A stretch of 64,000 bases of DNA from Sinomonas albida (GCF_004919045.1 NZ_SWDW01000007.1:62001-126000); one strand, 5' to 3'. Counted from the stretch's first letter, positions 42,496 through 51,230 are shown. Notes: a model not told the origin generated them from the sequence alone. Translations and numbers: made by a program.

Positions 42496-43491
42496 GTGAC
42501 CCTCGCTCCCTCTGTTCCCCGCTCTTCCGGAGCCGCCGCAGCGGCCCACCGGGCGGGAACGGCGGACGCCGAGGCGGCCTGGGAGGCGCCCCCTCACTAT
42601 TCGCTGGCGGCCACGTGCTTCCCCCTCCAGAGGGGCGACGGCGACCCCACCTTCGCGCCGCACCCCGGCGGCCTGTGGACTGCGTTCCGCACGCCCGAGG
42701 GCACCGTGTCACTCCTGCTCACGCACGCCGCGGGCGAGCTCCGGGCCCGTGCGTGGGGCGAGGGCGCCGCACACGCCGTCGCGTCGGCGCCAGCGCTCCT
42801 AGGGCTCACCGACGAATGGGACGCGTTCGACGCCGACCCGTTCCACGCGTCGTTGCCGCACCTCGTGCGCGAGGCGCGGCGGCGGAATCCCGGAGTGCGA
42901 GCGCCCGCCACGGGGCGCGTGGTCGACGCGCTCGTCCCGACGATCCTCGAGCAGAAGGTCACGACCGTCGAGGCGCGCCGGGCCTATCGCTATCTCCTGC
43001 GCCGCTTCGGCTCTCCGGCCCCGGGCGCGGGCCGGGTGGCTCCGGCGGGTCTCGTGGTCGCGCCGTCGTCCGCGGAATGGCTGCGCGTGCCCTCGTGGGA
43101 GTGGCACCGCGCCGGCGTAGGGCCGCAGCGCTCGGCCACGGTCATGCGCGCGCTGCGCTCGTCGTCGGGCCTCGAGCGGCTCGCGGCGAAGACCGCGGCC
43201 GAGGCCTCCGCGGGCCTCCAGAGCATCCCCGGCATCGGGGTCTGGACCGCCGCCGAGGTCACGCAGCGCACGCACGCCGATGCTGACTCGGTCTCGGTCG
43301 GCGACTTCCACCTTGCGAAGTTCGTGGGCTTCGCGCTCACGGGCGAGCGCACCGACGACGCCGGGATGCTGCGCCTGCTCGACCCGTGGCGGGGCCAGCG
43401 GCAGCGCGTCGTGCGGATGCTGTACCTCGCGGGCGTGCGCGCTCCACGCTTCGGCCCGCGCATGACCATCCAGGACCATAGGGCGCATTGA
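42496..43491 (+). CDS. AlkA-like DNA-3-methyladenine glycosylase (HhH-GPD)
   Basis: The 331-residue base-excision enzyme has the helix-hairpin-helix-GPD fold. IPGIGVWTAAEVTQRTHAD is the hairpin with the G-x-G turn, and the catalytic Asp is in SVSVGDFHLAKF. The N-terminal half keeps the AlkA-type layout (YSLAATCFPLQRGDGDPTF, ALVPTILEQKVT). The GTG start is 6 nt after CATGAT. It would remove alkylated purines, which makes this the second candidate alkylation-repair gene in the window besides the AlkZ-like one. No ada gene is near. Confidence 0.9.
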   Translation: MTLAPSVPRSSGAAAAAHRAGTADAEAAWEAPPHYSLAATCFPLQRGDGDPTFAPHPGGLWTAFRTPEGTVSLLLTHAAGELRARAWGEGAAHAVASAPALLGLTDEWDAFDADPFHASLPHLVREARRRNPGVRAPATGRVVDALVPTILEQKVTTVEARRAYRYLLRRFGSPAPGAGRVAPAGLVVAPSSAEWLRVPSWEWHRAGVGPQRSATVMRALRSSSGLERLAAKTAAEASAGLQSIPGIGVWTAAEVTQRTHADADSVSVGDFHLAKFVGFALTGERTDDAGMLRLLDPWRGQRQRVVRMLYLAGVRAPRFGPRMTIQDHRAH

Positions 43492-43543
43492 CTCGTGAGC
43501 CCCTCGAACTCGGCCGACCTGACAGCCAAGCGGGACTGACGCC

Positions 43544-44755
43544 ATGACGCTAGCCATCACGGGCGCTGCCCTCCTGGTCCTTGGCCTCGCCGCCGCGTTT
43601 GCCGGCCTGCTCCCGTGGCCGGCGCTCGGCGCGCTCGCTGACCGAGTGGTGCCCATCCTCGCGTTCGTCGCCGCCATCACAGTGGTCACGGAGCTGCTCA
43701 ACGCGTCGGGGCTGTTCGACTGGATCGCGCAGCGGTTCCGGCGCTGGGGCCGCGGGCGCGCCTGGGCGCTCTGGGTCCTTGTCGCGGTGCTCTCGCTCGC
43801 GGCGACGGTGTTCCTCTCGCTCGACACGACCGCCGTCCTGCTCACGCCGATCGTCGTGATCCTGGCCCGGCGGTGCGGCCTCGCGCCGCTCCCGTTCGCG
43901 CTCACGGCCGTGTGGCTCGCGAACACGGGCTCGCTCCTCCTCCCGGTCTCGAACCTCACGAACCTGCTGGCCCTCTCGGCCCTCGGGGACGCCCAGCCCG
44001 GCGCCTTCGCGGCCCGCATGGCACTGCCCGCGGTGTGGTGCGCGCTCGTGCCGGCCGCCGCCGTCGTCCTCCTGTTCCGGAAGGACCTTCGCGAGCGCTA
44101 CGTCGCCCGCCCCGCCACGAATCCGGCTCCGGCCCTCGCCGCCGACCCTCCGGGGGACGCCCCCGGCGAACCCGTCGGGTCCGCTGCGGACACGACGCTG
44201 CTCAGGATCGCGGGCGCCGTGCTCGCCCTCCTGCTCCCGGCGCTCGTCTCGGGGCTGCCGGTGTGGATCCCCGCGCTCGCTGCGGCGGCGGTTCTCGTCG
44301 TCGCGTTCGGGCTGCTGCGGCGCTCGGCGCTCGCCTGGTCGCTCGTGCCGTGGCAGCTCATCCTGTTCGCCTCCGGGCTCTTCGTGGTCATGGAGGCGCT
44401 CCAGGGGCTCGGGGCAGGCGGGCTCGCCGCGGGGCTCCTCGGCTCGGGCGGCGAGCCGCTCGACCTCGTCCGCGTCTCCGCGGCCGGCGCGGTCGCGGCA
44501 AATGCCGTCAACAATCTGCCGGCGTACCTCGCGCTCGAGCACGCCGCGGGCAGTCCCGCACGCCTCGCGGCCCTCCTCGTGGGCGTCAATGCTGGGCCGC
44601 TCGTGACGCCGTGGGCCTCGCTCGCAACGCTCATCTGGCACGAACAGCTGCGCCGGCTCGGCGTGCGGATCTCGTGGTGGGGCTACGCGGCGGCGGGACT
44701 CGTGCTCGTGCCGCTCATGGTCGTCCCCGCGGCTCTCCTCACCGCACTCCCCTAG
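43544..44755 (+). CDS. ArsB/NhaD-superfamily anion or Na+/H+ transporter
   Basis: The 403-residue membrane protein has about eleven hydrophobic segments in two repeated halves. The ion-transporter motifs LSLDTTAVLLTPIVVILARR and WLANTGSLLLPVSNLTNLLALS, and in the second half AVAANAVNNLPAYLALEHAAG and GVNAGPLVTPWASLATLIW, are typical of ArsB/NhaD and SLC13-like carriers. The two N-rich re-entrant motifs (SNLTNLL and NNLPAYL) likely shape the substrate site. Arsenite export is possible but no ars genes are nearby, so the substrate is unassigned. Confidence 0.9.
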   Translation: MTLAITGAALLVLGLAAAFAGLLPWPALGALADRVVPILAFVAAITVVTELLNASGLFDWIAQRFRRWGRGRAWALWVLVAVLSLAATVFLSLDTTAVLLTPIVVILARRCGLAPLPFALTAVWLANTGSLLLPVSNLTNLLALSALGDAQPGAFAARMALPAVWCALVPAAAVVLLFRKDLRERYVARPATNPAPALAADPPGDAPGEPVGSAADTTLLRIAGAVLALLLPALVSGLPVWIPALAAAAVLVVAFGLLRRSALAWSLVPWQLILFASGLFVVMEALQGLGAGGLAAGLLGSGGEPLDLVRVSAAGAVAANAVNNLPAYLALEHAAGSPARLAALLVGVNAGPLVTPWASLATLIWHEQLRRLGVRISWWGYAAAGLVLVPLMVVPAALLTALP

Positions 44756-44777
44756 CACGTCCAGGGCCGCGCCCGAG

Positions 44778-44828
44778 GCGGTTAAGCGTGTGAGGCGGCT
44801 ACGCGTGCAGGGTGGCTACGCGTGCAGC
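44778..44828. repeat. Three 17-bp tandem repeats across the acyl-CoA ligase stop codon
   Basis: Units at 44778-44794, 44795-44811 and 44812-44828 share the core GCGGCTACGCGTGCAGG. The last unit contains the stop codon of the minus-strand gene; the two others lie downstream of it. The unit is not a multiple of three. Confidence 0.8.
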
Positions 44829-46507
44829 CCGAGCCGCTTGATGGCCTCCTCGCGCATCTCCACCTTCCGCACCTTCCCGGACACGGTCATGGGGAAGCTC
44901 GCGCGGAGGTCCACATACCTCGGGACCTTGTAGTGCGCGAGCCGCCCGCGGCAGAAGTCGGCGATCGCGTCCGCGTCGAGCGGCTCCGCACCCGGCTTGA
45001 GGATGATGCATGCCATGAGCTCCTCCCCGTACTTCTGGTCCGGGACCCCGATCACCTGGACGTCCTGGATGCTGGGGTGCTGGTAGAGGAATTCCTCGAT
45101 CTCGCGCGGGTAGATGTTCTCGCCGCCGCGGATCACCATGTCCTTGATCCGGCCCTCGATGATCACGTAGCCGTCCTCGTCCATCCGGGCGAGGTCACCG
45201 GTGTGCATCCAGCCGTCCGCGTCGATCGCTTCAGCGGTCTTGTCCGGCTGGTCCCAGTAGCCGGCCATGACGGCGTAGCCGCGCGTGCACAGCTCGCCGA
45301 TCTGGCCGCGCTCGAGGGTGTCCCCCGCGGCGCCGATGATCTTGCTCTCGAGATGCGGCATGGTCCGGCCCACGGTCTCGGTGCGCTGCGCGAGCGAGTC
45401 GCCGTGGCGCGTCATCGTCGAGACCGGCGACGTCTCGGTCATGCCGTAGCAGATCGCGACGTCCTCCATGTGCATGTCCGAGATGACGCGCTTCATGACC
45501 TCGATCGGGCACAGCGAGCCCGCCATGACGCCCGTGCGGAGCGTGTCGAGCCGGTAGTCCGCGAAGTCCGGGAGCGCGAGCTCGGCGATGAACATGGTCG
45601 GAACGCCGTAGAGCGAGGTCCCGCCGAAGTCCTGGACTGCCTTGAGCGTCGCGGCCGGGCTGAAGCCCCGCCCGGGCAGGATCGTCGCACAGCCGTGCGA
45701 GAACGCGTTGAAGTTGCCGATCACCATGCCGAAGCAGTGGTAGAACGGCACCGGGATCACCACACGGTCCGCCTCGGTGTAGCCCAGGAGCTCGCCGATC
45801 GCGAAGCCGTTGTTGAGGATGTTCCGGTGGGTGAGCGTCGCGCCCTTGGGGAAGCCCGTGGTGCCGGACGTGTACTGGATGTTGATCGGATCCCCGGGTG
45901 CGAGCGTGGCGCCGCGCTGGGCAACAGACGACGGCGGGACCTCGTCCGCGCGGGCGGCGAGCGCCTCCCAGGTGCTCTCCCCCGGCGACGCAGGGATCCC
46001 AGGCTCGAACGCGCCGTCCGCCGCGCGGACGGGCTTGGGCAGGAACACGAGCTCCTGCAGCGCGGGACACTCGGCAAGCGCCTCCCTGGCCATGCCCACG
46101 TAGTCGCTGTTCTTGTCCGACGGCGCGACGACGAGCGTGCGCATCCCGTTCTGCTTCACCACGAACACGAGCTCATGCGTGCGGTAGGCCGGGTTCACGT
46201 TGACCAGGATGGCGCCGATCTTCGCGGTCGCGTACTGCAGGATGGTCCACTCGGCGCAGTTGGGGCTCCAGATGCCGATCCGCTCGCCGGCCTCGACGCC
46301 CGCGGCAAGGAGTCCGCGCGCGAGGCCGTCGACGTCGTCGTCCAGTTCGCGGAAGGTCCAGCGTCTGGCGGCGGCAGCGTCGCCGTCGGCCGCGGCCTCG
46401 ACGAGCGCCTCGCGCTCGCCGAAGCGCTCGACGATCCGAGCAAAGTTCGTCCCGATGGTCTCCTCGAGCAGCGGAATGTCGGTGTCGCCAGCCGTGGACG
46501 CGAGCAT
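44816..46507 (-). CDS. Acyl-CoA synthetase, AMP-binding (FadD-like)
   Basis: The 563-residue adenylate-forming enzyme would activate a fatty or other carboxylic acid with ATP and CoA. Core motifs: YTSGTTGFPKGATLTHRNI (P-loop, A3), YGMTETSPVS (A5), GWMHTGDLARMDEDGYVIIEGR (A7/A8), and SGKVRKVEMRE with the catalytic Lys (A10). The C-terminal region MVIRGGENIYPREIEEFL fits medium/long-chain ligases such as E. coli FadK/FadD-type enzymes. AGGAG precedes the ATG at 46507. It is monocistronic, with no beta-oxidation genes next to it. Confidence 0.94.
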   Translation of the reverse strand: MLASTAGDTDIPLLEETIGTNFARIVERFGEREALVEAAADGDAAAARRWTFRELDDDVDGLARGLLAAGVEAGERIGIWSPNCAEWTILQYATAKIGAILVNVNPAYRTHELVFVVKQNGMRTLVVAPSDKNSDYVGMAREALAECPALQELVFLPKPVRAADGAFEPGIPASPGESTWEALAARADEVPPSSVAQRGATLAPGDPINIQYTSGTTGFPKGATLTHRNILNNGFAIGELLGYTEADRVVIPVPFYHCFGMVIGNFNAFSHGCATILPGRGFSPAATLKAVQDFGGTSLYGVPTMFIAELALPDFADYRLDTLRTGVMAGSLCPIEVMKRVISDMHMEDVAICYGMTETSPVSTMTRHGDSLAQRTETVGRTMPHLESKIIGAAGDTLERGQIGELCTRGYAVMAGYWDQPDKTAEAIDADGWMHTGDLARMDEDGYVIIEGRIKDMVIRGGENIYPREIEEFLYQHPSIQDVQVIGVPDQKYGEELMACIILKPGAEPLDADAIADFCRGRLAHYKVPRYVDLRASFPMTVSGKVRKVEMREEAIKRLGLHA

Positions 46508-46664
46508 GGGCTCTCCTGATCTTCGTCGATCCGTGGTCCTCATCGACCACGCGGCGGTCGGATCCGCCGTGTCACGAGCAGGCTAGCAAGCCGATGAGCG
46601 CTCCGGAACGGGTTGCCGCCGCCCGGCGCGGCCGCGCGCGGCTGGGCGCGTCAGCACAGACGAC

Positions 46665-46701
46665 GACGGCGCCGCACCCCTTTGCGGGGAGCGGCGCCGT
46701 C
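46665..46701 (-). terminator. Terminator downstream of the thioredoxin gene
   Basis: GACGGCGCCGC (46665-46675) pairs perfectly with GCGGCGCCGTC (46691-46701), and an inner CCCC/GGGG pairing extends the stem. It lies 16 bp after the thioredoxin stop codon. Confidence 0.75.
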
Positions 46702-46717
46702 ATCGACGCTGGTTGGG

Positions 46718-47095
46718 TCAGTTCTGGGCGCCCTTTTCCTGCGCCTCAGCAACCTTGCGGTGCACGTCCTCCATGTCGAGGCCCTTGACCGCGGTGATGA
46801 CCTGCTCGAGCGCCTCCGGGGGGAGCGCGCCGGGCTGGGAGAAGACCAAGACCTTCTCGCGGAACGCCATGAGCGTCGGGATGGACGTGATGTTGGCCTG
46901 CGCGGCGAGCACCTGCTCGGCCTCGGTGTCAACCTTGGCGAACACGACGTCGTCGTGCTTCTCCGACGCCGCCTCGTAGGTCGGCGCGAACTGCGTACAC
47001 GGGCCGCACCATGACGCCCAGAAGTCGACGAGCACGATGTCGTTGTTCTCGATGGTCTCGGCGAACGACTCGCCGGTGATGTTCTTGGTGGCCAT
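46718..47095 (-). CDS. trxA: Thioredoxin
   Basis: The 125-residue redox protein has the active site WCGPC with Cys30 and Cys33 in VDFWASWCGPCTQFAP, and the cis-Pro loop ITSIPTLMAFREK. About 15 residues extend beyond the usual thioredoxin end (EDVHRKVAEAQEKGAQN). It reduces disulfides in cytosolic proteins using thioredoxin reductase or mycoredoxin systems. GAGGAGGG precedes the ATG. It lies 80 bp downstream of an MFS gene on the same strand. Confidence 0.95.
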   Translation of the reverse strand: MATKNITGESFAETIENNDIVLVDFWASWCGPCTQFAPTYEAASEKHDDVVFAKVDTEAEQVLAAQANITSIPTLMAFREKVLVFSQPGALPPEALEQVITAVKGLDMEDVHRKVAEAQEKGAQN

Positions 47096-47174
47096 AGAAA
47101 GCCCTCCTCGTTTGTCGTAGTCGTTCAGTCGTTCAACGGCCTCCCGGCTCGGAACATTCCCGGCGGGGCTGATC

Positions 47175-48389
47175 TCAAACGGCCGCGGGCTCGTGCTCCC
47201 GGAGGTAGGCGCGCCCCGCGATCGCGATGACGATCGACACGACGAGGGCCACGGCCGCCACGAAGAACGGCACCGGGGCGCCGAAATCCTCGCCGAGCTT
47301 CGTAGCAATATACGGGGCCAGGGCACCGCCCATCCACCGCACGAAGTTGTACCCGGCGCTCGCGACGGGGCGCGGCGAGTCCGAGACGCCCATCGCGAGC
47401 TCTGTGTAGACCGTGTTGTTCACGCCGAGGAACGCGCCCGCCAGAATGACGAGCACCACGACGGCTGGCACCGAGTGGGCCGCGGCCGCGAGGCCGATGC
47501 CGACGAGGTCGAGCGCGAGGAGCGCGAGCGTGCCCGTGAGCACCGCGACGTCGCCGAAGCGGACCTGGAGCGGCGGAGCGACGAACACGGAGGTCAGGGC
47601 CAGGGCCACTCCCCAGCCGAAGAACACCGCGCCGATGCCGTAGGCGTTCATGCCGAGGATGAACGGCGTGAAGGCGAGCACGGTGAAGAAGCCGAAGTTG
47701 TAGAAGAAGGCGCTCCCCGCCGTCGTCCGCAGTCCCGCGTGGGCGAGGGCGCGGAGCGGCTCGCTGAGCCGCGTCTTCTGCGCGGGCACCGGGGTCTTGG
47801 GGAGCAGGGTGACGAGCGCGATGAACGCGATGGCCATGAGCGTCGCCGTGCCGAAGAACGGCGCGCGCCACTGCCAGCCGCCCAGAAGCGCGCCCACGAG
47901 CGGGCCGAGCGAGATGCCGAGGCCCAGCGCGGCCTCGTAGAGGATGATCGCGGTGGACGTGCCGCCGGACGCCACTCCCACGATCACGGCGAGCGCGGTC
48001 GCGACGAAGAGCGCGTTGCCGAGGCCCCACCCGGCGCGGAAGCCGACAAGCTGCCACACCGAGCCACTCGTGCCGGAGAGCGACGCGAACACGACGATGA
48101 GCGCGAGGCCGATCAGGAGCGTCTTCTTCCCGCCGATGCGCGAGGAGACGAAGCCCGTGACGAGCATCGCGACGGCGGTCACGAGGAAGTAGCTCGTGAA
48201 GAGCAGTGAGACCTCGCTCGGGCTCGCCTTCAGGTTCACGGCGATGGAGGGCAGGATCGGGTCCACGAGCCCGATGCCCATGAACGCGAAGACGGCCGCA
48301 GCGGCCGTGGCCCAGACGGCCTTGGGCTGGCGGAAGAAAGAGGCCTTCTCGGCCTCGAGGGTGGAGTGGACTGCGGACTCGGCAGTCAT
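47175..48389 (-). CDS. MFS drug transporter (DHA1-like)
   Basis: The 404-residue protein has twelve predicted helices and the MFS motif A in the loop after helix 2 (TGFVSSRIGGKKTLLIGL). The start FAFMGIGLVDPILPSIAVNL is typical of drug/H+ antiporters. Its start overlaps the stop of a MarR-family gene by 4 bp, and tandem palindromes sit upstream of that gene. It is therefore likely an efflux pump induced when MarR binds a toxic ligand. The substrate is unknown. Confidence 0.93.
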   Translation of the reverse strand: MTAESAVHSTLEAEKASFFRQPKAVWATAAAAVFAFMGIGLVDPILPSIAVNLKASPSEVSLLFTSYFLVTAVAMLVTGFVSSRIGGKKTLLIGLALIVVFASLSGTSGSVWQLVGFRAGWGLGNALFVATALAVIVGVASGGTSTAIILYEAALGLGISLGPLVGALLGGWQWRAPFFGTATLMAIAFIALVTLLPKTPVPAQKTRLSEPLRALAHAGLRTTAGSAFFYNFGFFTVLAFTPFILGMNAYGIGAVFFGWGVALALTSVFVAPPLQVRFGDVAVLTGTLALLALDLVGIGLAAAAHSVPAVVVLVILAGAFLGVNNTVYTELAMGVSDSPRPVASAGYNFVRWMGGALAPYIATKLGEDFGAPVPFFVAAVALVVSIVIAIAGRAYLREHEPAAV

Positions 48390-48847
48390 GCGATGTGCTC
48401 CTTGGTGTTGGTATCGGTGTGGAGGCGCTCGTTGATCTTGTCCATGGCGGGGAGCGCGGCGCGGAGGGCTTCGAGCTCCTCGGGCGCGAGCCCGCTGAAG
48501 GCCTCGACCATGCGGGCAGTGCGCCGGCGGTTGGCGTCCTCGGCGGCTTGGTCCCCGCCGGAGGTACGGCGGATGACGACGGCGCGCGCGTCCGAGGGGT
48601 CGGCTCGCCTTTCGACGAGCCCGGCGCGCTCGAGCCGGCCGACCTGCTCGGTCGCGGAAGGCACCCGCACCCCGAGGTTTTCGGCGATGACTCCCATGCG
48701 TAGGCCCTCGCCGGCGACCATATTGAGGATGCTCAGCGCCGTGGTCGAAAGGCCGGCCGCGCCGTCGAGGCGGCGGGAGACGTAGACGGCGAGGCGCAGC
48801 GTGGTGCGGTAGCGCTGGGCGAGGTCAGCGAGCTCCAGGTCGTTCAT
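48386..48847 (-). CDS. MarR-family transcriptional regulator
   Basis: The 153-residue winged-helix regulator has the typical MarR layout: LSILNMVAGEGLRMGVIAENLGVRVPSATEQVGRLERAGLVER with the recognition helix, followed by the wing ADPSDARAVVIR. The gene precedes and overlaps an MFS pump. Two 13-bp palindromes start 3 bp upstream of its ATG, so it almost certainly represses its own operon by blocking transcription start or ribosome access. Confidence 0.93.
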   Translation of the reverse strand: MNDLELADLAQRYRTTLRLAVYVSRRLDGAAGLSTTALSILNMVAGEGLRMGVIAENLGVRVPSATEQVGRLERAGLVERRADPSDARAVVIRRTSGGDQAAEDANRRRTARMVEAFSGLAPEELEALRAALPAMDKINERLHTDTNTKEHIA

Positions 48848-48849
48848 AC

Positions 48850-48878
48850 TTAGGAATCCTAAATGTTAGGCAGCCTAA
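48850..48878 (-). promoter_or_regulatory. Two tandem MarR operators
   Basis: TTAGG-AAT-CCTAA (48850-48862) and TTAGG-CAG-CCTAA (48866-48878) are both perfect inverted repeats with 5-bp arms, 16 bp apart centre to centre. The first ends 3 bp from the marR ATG. Confidence 0.8.
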
Positions 48879-48918
48879 TATCAATGTCCTGAGAGCGAAC
48901 TCACACGCCGACGACATC

Positions 48919-48924
48919 TACCAT
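48919..48924 (+). promoter_or_regulatory. -10 hexamer of a likely leaderless phosphatase gene
   Basis: TACCAT ends 6 nt before the GTG at 48931; the spacer is GAGGGG. Confidence 0.45.
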
Positions 48925-48930
48925 GAGGGG

Positions 48931-49569
48931 GTGAGGCTCCTGCTCATCCGCCACGGCCAGACGCCGTCCAACGTGATTCGGGCCCTCGATACGGGGGCGC
49001 CAGGCCCCGGCCTGACCGAGCTCGGCCTCGAGCAGGCGGCCGCGCTCGTCGCGGCCCTCGCGGACGAGCCGATCGGCGCCCTCTTCGCCTCGAACCTGCA
49101 GCGCGCACAGCTCACGGCCGCGCCTCTTGCCGACGCGCTCGGACTCGAGGTGGCCATCCGAGAAGGCCTGCGCGAGATTGCCGCGGGCTGCCTTGAGCTG
49201 CGCTCGGACGCGGAGTCGCTCGTCGCGTACCACGGGGTGCTCGTGGAGTGGATGCGCGGGCAGCACGACGCGCGGCTCGACGGCGGGGAGGCGTGCGCCG
49301 ACGTCTACGCGAGGTTCAACGCCGTCATCGAGGAGGCCGAGGCAGTCGCGGCCCAGCTCGCGGAAGAGGGAGTCGCGGAGCTCGCGCCGGCGGTCGCGAT
49401 CGTGAGCCACGGGGCCATGATCCGGGCGTGGTGCGGGCGTCATGCCGAGAATCTCGGCGCCGATTTCGTGGCCGCCCGGACGCTCGCGAACACCGGAATC
49501 GTGGTGCTCTCGGGCTCCTCCGCGGACGGCTGGACGGTCGAAACGTGGGAAGGTTCGCGCATCGCGTGA
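48931..49569 (+). CDS. Histidine phosphatase family protein
   Basis: The 212-residue cytosolic phosphatase has the RHG motif at the N-terminus (LLLIRHGQTPSN, His8 as phospho-acceptor) and a second catalytic His in VAIVSHGAMIRAW, plus a Glu in LREIAAGCLE as proton donor. It matches broad-specificity or phosphoglycerate-mutase-like phosphatases of Actinobacteria. The substrate is unknown. The GTG start is the first codon after a TANNNT hexamer. It is divergent from the MarR operon across a region holding the MarR operators. Confidence 0.92.
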   Translation: MRLLLIRHGQTPSNVIRALDTGAPGPGLTELGLEQAAALVAALADEPIGALFASNLQRAQLTAAPLADALGLEVAIREGLREIAAGCLELRSDAESLVAYHGVLVEWMRGQHDARLDGGEACADVYARFNAVIEEAEAVAAQLAEEGVAELAPAVAIVSHGAMIRAWCGRHAENLGADFVAARTLANTGIVVLSGSSADGWTVETWEGSRIA

Positions 49570-49602
49570 CCGGTGCGGTCGCGAATGCGACAGAATTGAC
49601 CC

Positions 49603-50007
49603 GTGGTCTCACGCACTCGCACCATCGTTTTCAGTGCCGCAGGCGTCGTAGCGGCGGGCGGAATCGTCGCCGCCGCGATCGGGCTCTCGTCGCAGGCCGG
49701 CGACAGGACGCCGTCGCCGTCGGCATCGACCTCGACGTCCGCGTCAGCGACCCGTTCGGCCTCCCCCACCCAGACTCCCAGCACCCAGGTTCCCAGCACT
49801 CAGGTTCCCAGCGCGCAGGCACCGTCCTCGCCCGCCGCGGCACCGTCGTCGCCCGCCGCGGTGCCGCCGTCGTCTGCCGCACCCGCCCCCGCGCAGACGG
49901 TGCCCGCCCCAGGAGCCCCCGGCAGCCCCGCCTCGGGGACGAATGCGCCGCAGACCCCCTCGGTGGAGAGCCCGCGCATGTGGATCGATTCGGGCCCGGG
50001 CCACTAG
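49603..50007 (+). CDS. Small secreted or membrane-anchored protein, Ser/Pro/Ala-rich
   Basis: The 134-residue product has a signal-anchor-like N-terminus (VSRTRTIVFSAAGVVAAGGIVAAAIGLSS, abbreviated) and a long low-complexity region rich in Ser, Pro, Ala and Thr that includes a 15-bp-period repeat (S-T-Q-V-P at ~49780-49825). No cysteine is present. It may be an extracellular spacer domain or a cell-wall protein; no known family is recognised. It starts with GTG, with CAGAAT 6 nt upstream. The gene may be weakly conserved. Confidence 0.55.
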   Translation: MVSRTRTIVFSAAGVVAAGGIVAAAIGLSSQAGDRTPSPSASTSTSASATRSASPTQTPSTQVPSTQVPSAQAPSSPAAAPSSPAAVPPSSAAPAPAQTVPAPGAPGSPASGTNAPQTPSVESPRMWIDSGPGH

Positions 50008-50025
50008 GCCACGCCCCAGACACAA

Positions 50026-50055
50026 CGAAACCCCGGTCCGTGGACCGGGGTTTCG
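50026..50055. terminator. Perfect 14-bp bidirectional terminator
   Basis: CGAAACCCCGGTCC (50026-50039) and its complement (50042-50055) form a perfect stem with a 2-nt turn. A-rich and T-rich ends suit both the plus-strand gene at 49603 and the minus-strand tRNA-Tyr, whose 3' end is 3 bp away. Confidence 0.8.
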
Positions 50056-50057
50056 GG

Positions 50058-50142
50058 TGGTGGCAGATGAGGGATTCGAACCCCCGTAGGCAATGCCAGC
50101 TGATTTACAGTCAGCCCCCTTTGGCCGCTCGGGTAATCTGCC
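50058..50142 (-). tRNA. tRNA-Tyr (GTA)
   Basis: The 85-nt class II tRNA starts GGCAGATTACCCGAGCGG, has the anticodon loop CTGTAAA (GTA) and a long variable arm, and ends ATCTGCC-A-CCA with the CCA encoded. The T-stem is GGGGG/CCCTC with one G-T pair, and the T-loop is a normal TTCGAAT. It lies upstream of yajQ in divergent direction, a frequent arrangement in this group. Confidence 0.96.
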
Positions 50143-50247
50143 GAAAACACACCAGCGGACGCGGCCGAAGCCGTGTTCCTCTGGGCGAGCAAGACAAGAT
50201 TACAGAAGATCCGCGCACAGGTCGAATCGGCGTCCGGGCGGCGCCGC

Positions 50248-50532
50248 CTAGGCGTTCGGAGAGCCGTCCGTGCTCCCGCCGGTGATCTCGCGCTCGAGTT
50301 TCGCCTCGAAGAGCGCGGCCTGTTCCGGCGTGATCTGGCGGAGCTGGACGGCCCGTTGGAGGTCGTCGTGGATCCCGCCCAGGCGGGCCGAAGGAGCCTG
50401 GGCCGGGGACATCACGATCCCCGCCGCGAAGGTTGCCGCGACGACTCCGCCCGCCGCCGCGGCGACTCCGCCGACGACGGCGCGTGCCGCAGAGCGCCTG
50501 GTTGTGGACTCCGATCGATGATGCCTCGCCAC
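50248..50532 (-). CDS. Small membrane-anchored protein with SHOCT-like C-terminal domain
   Basis: The 94-residue product (GTG start) has a basic N-terminus, one hydrophobic helix (residues ~15-42: SAARAVVGGVAAAAGGVVAA and on) and a C-terminal amphipathic segment LGGIHDDLQRAVQLRQITPEQAALFEAKLERE, shown here only as its L-x(3)-I-T-x-E-x-x-x-F-E-A-K-L pattern. That pattern resembles the short C-terminal SHOCT domain found in membrane and regulatory proteins. The start at 50532 is set by AAAGGAGG with a 4-nt spacer. No function is known. Confidence 0.6.
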   Translation of the reverse strand: MARHHRSESTTRRSAARAVVGGVAAAAGGVVAATFAAGIVMSPAQAPSARLGGIHDDLQRAVQLRQITPEQAALFEAKLEREITGGSTDGSPNA

Positions 50533-50713
50533 TGCTCCTCCTTTGAGCGGTTCCGTCAGTTTCAACGTTCGCTCGCCTTCATGCGCTCCCGCTGGGCTTC
50601 GGCTAAGAGTGAACTGTGATCGCCAGCGTCGGTCCCGTGCGACCGACTAGGCTTGACCGCAGACATTCCCCCGCGCGGCCCGGTCACAGGACGCGGACGA
50701 CCAGGAGGCAACA

Positions 50714-51199
50714 ATGGCTGATTCGACTTTCGACGTCGTGAGCAAGGTGGACAAGCAAGAGGTCGCCAACGCGCTCAACCAGTCGCAGAAGGAGATCGCG
50801 CAGCGCTACGACTTCAAGGGCGTCGGCGCCGAGATCGACTTCAGCGGCGAGAAGATCCTCCTGAAGGCCAACTCGGAGGAGCGGGTCAAGGCCATCCTCG
50901 ACGTGTTCGATTCCAAGCTCATCAAGCGCGGCATCTCGCTCAAGTCGCTCGACGCCGGCGAGCCCTTCGCATCCGGCAAGGAGTACCGCCTCGAGGCCTC
51001 CATCAAGGAGGGCATCTCGCAGGAGCACGCGAAGAAGATCACGAAGCTCATCCGCGACGAGGGCCCCAAGAGCGTCAAGGCCCAGATCCAGGGCGACGAG
51101 CTCCGCGTGTCCTCGAAGTCGCGCGACGACCTCCAGGCCACGATCACGCTCCTGAAGGGCTTCGACGAGGCAGACCTGCAGTTCGTCAACTTCCGCTGA
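50714..51199 (+). CDS. yajQ: YajQ-family nucleotide-binding protein
   Basis: The 161-residue protein is a YajQ/DUF520 member ([67 protein letters not shown], in part). Family members have two ferredoxin-like folds; one in Xanthomonas binds cyclic di-GMP and acts with a transcription factor, while others bind tRNA or nucleotides. Function here is unproved. GAGGC precedes the ATG. tRNA-Tyr lies about 570 bp upstream on the other strand. Confidence 0.95.
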   Translation: MADSTFDVVSKVDKQEVANALNQSQKEIAQRYDFKGVGAEIDFSGEKILLKANSEERVKAILDVFDSKLIKRGISLKSLDAGEPFASGKEYRLEASIKEGISQEHAKKITKLIRDEGPKSVKAQIQGDELRVSSKSRDDLQATITLLKGFDEADLQFVNFR

Positions 51200-51230
51200 C
51201 CCGGGGCAGATTGAAAGAAGCCCCCGGCGC

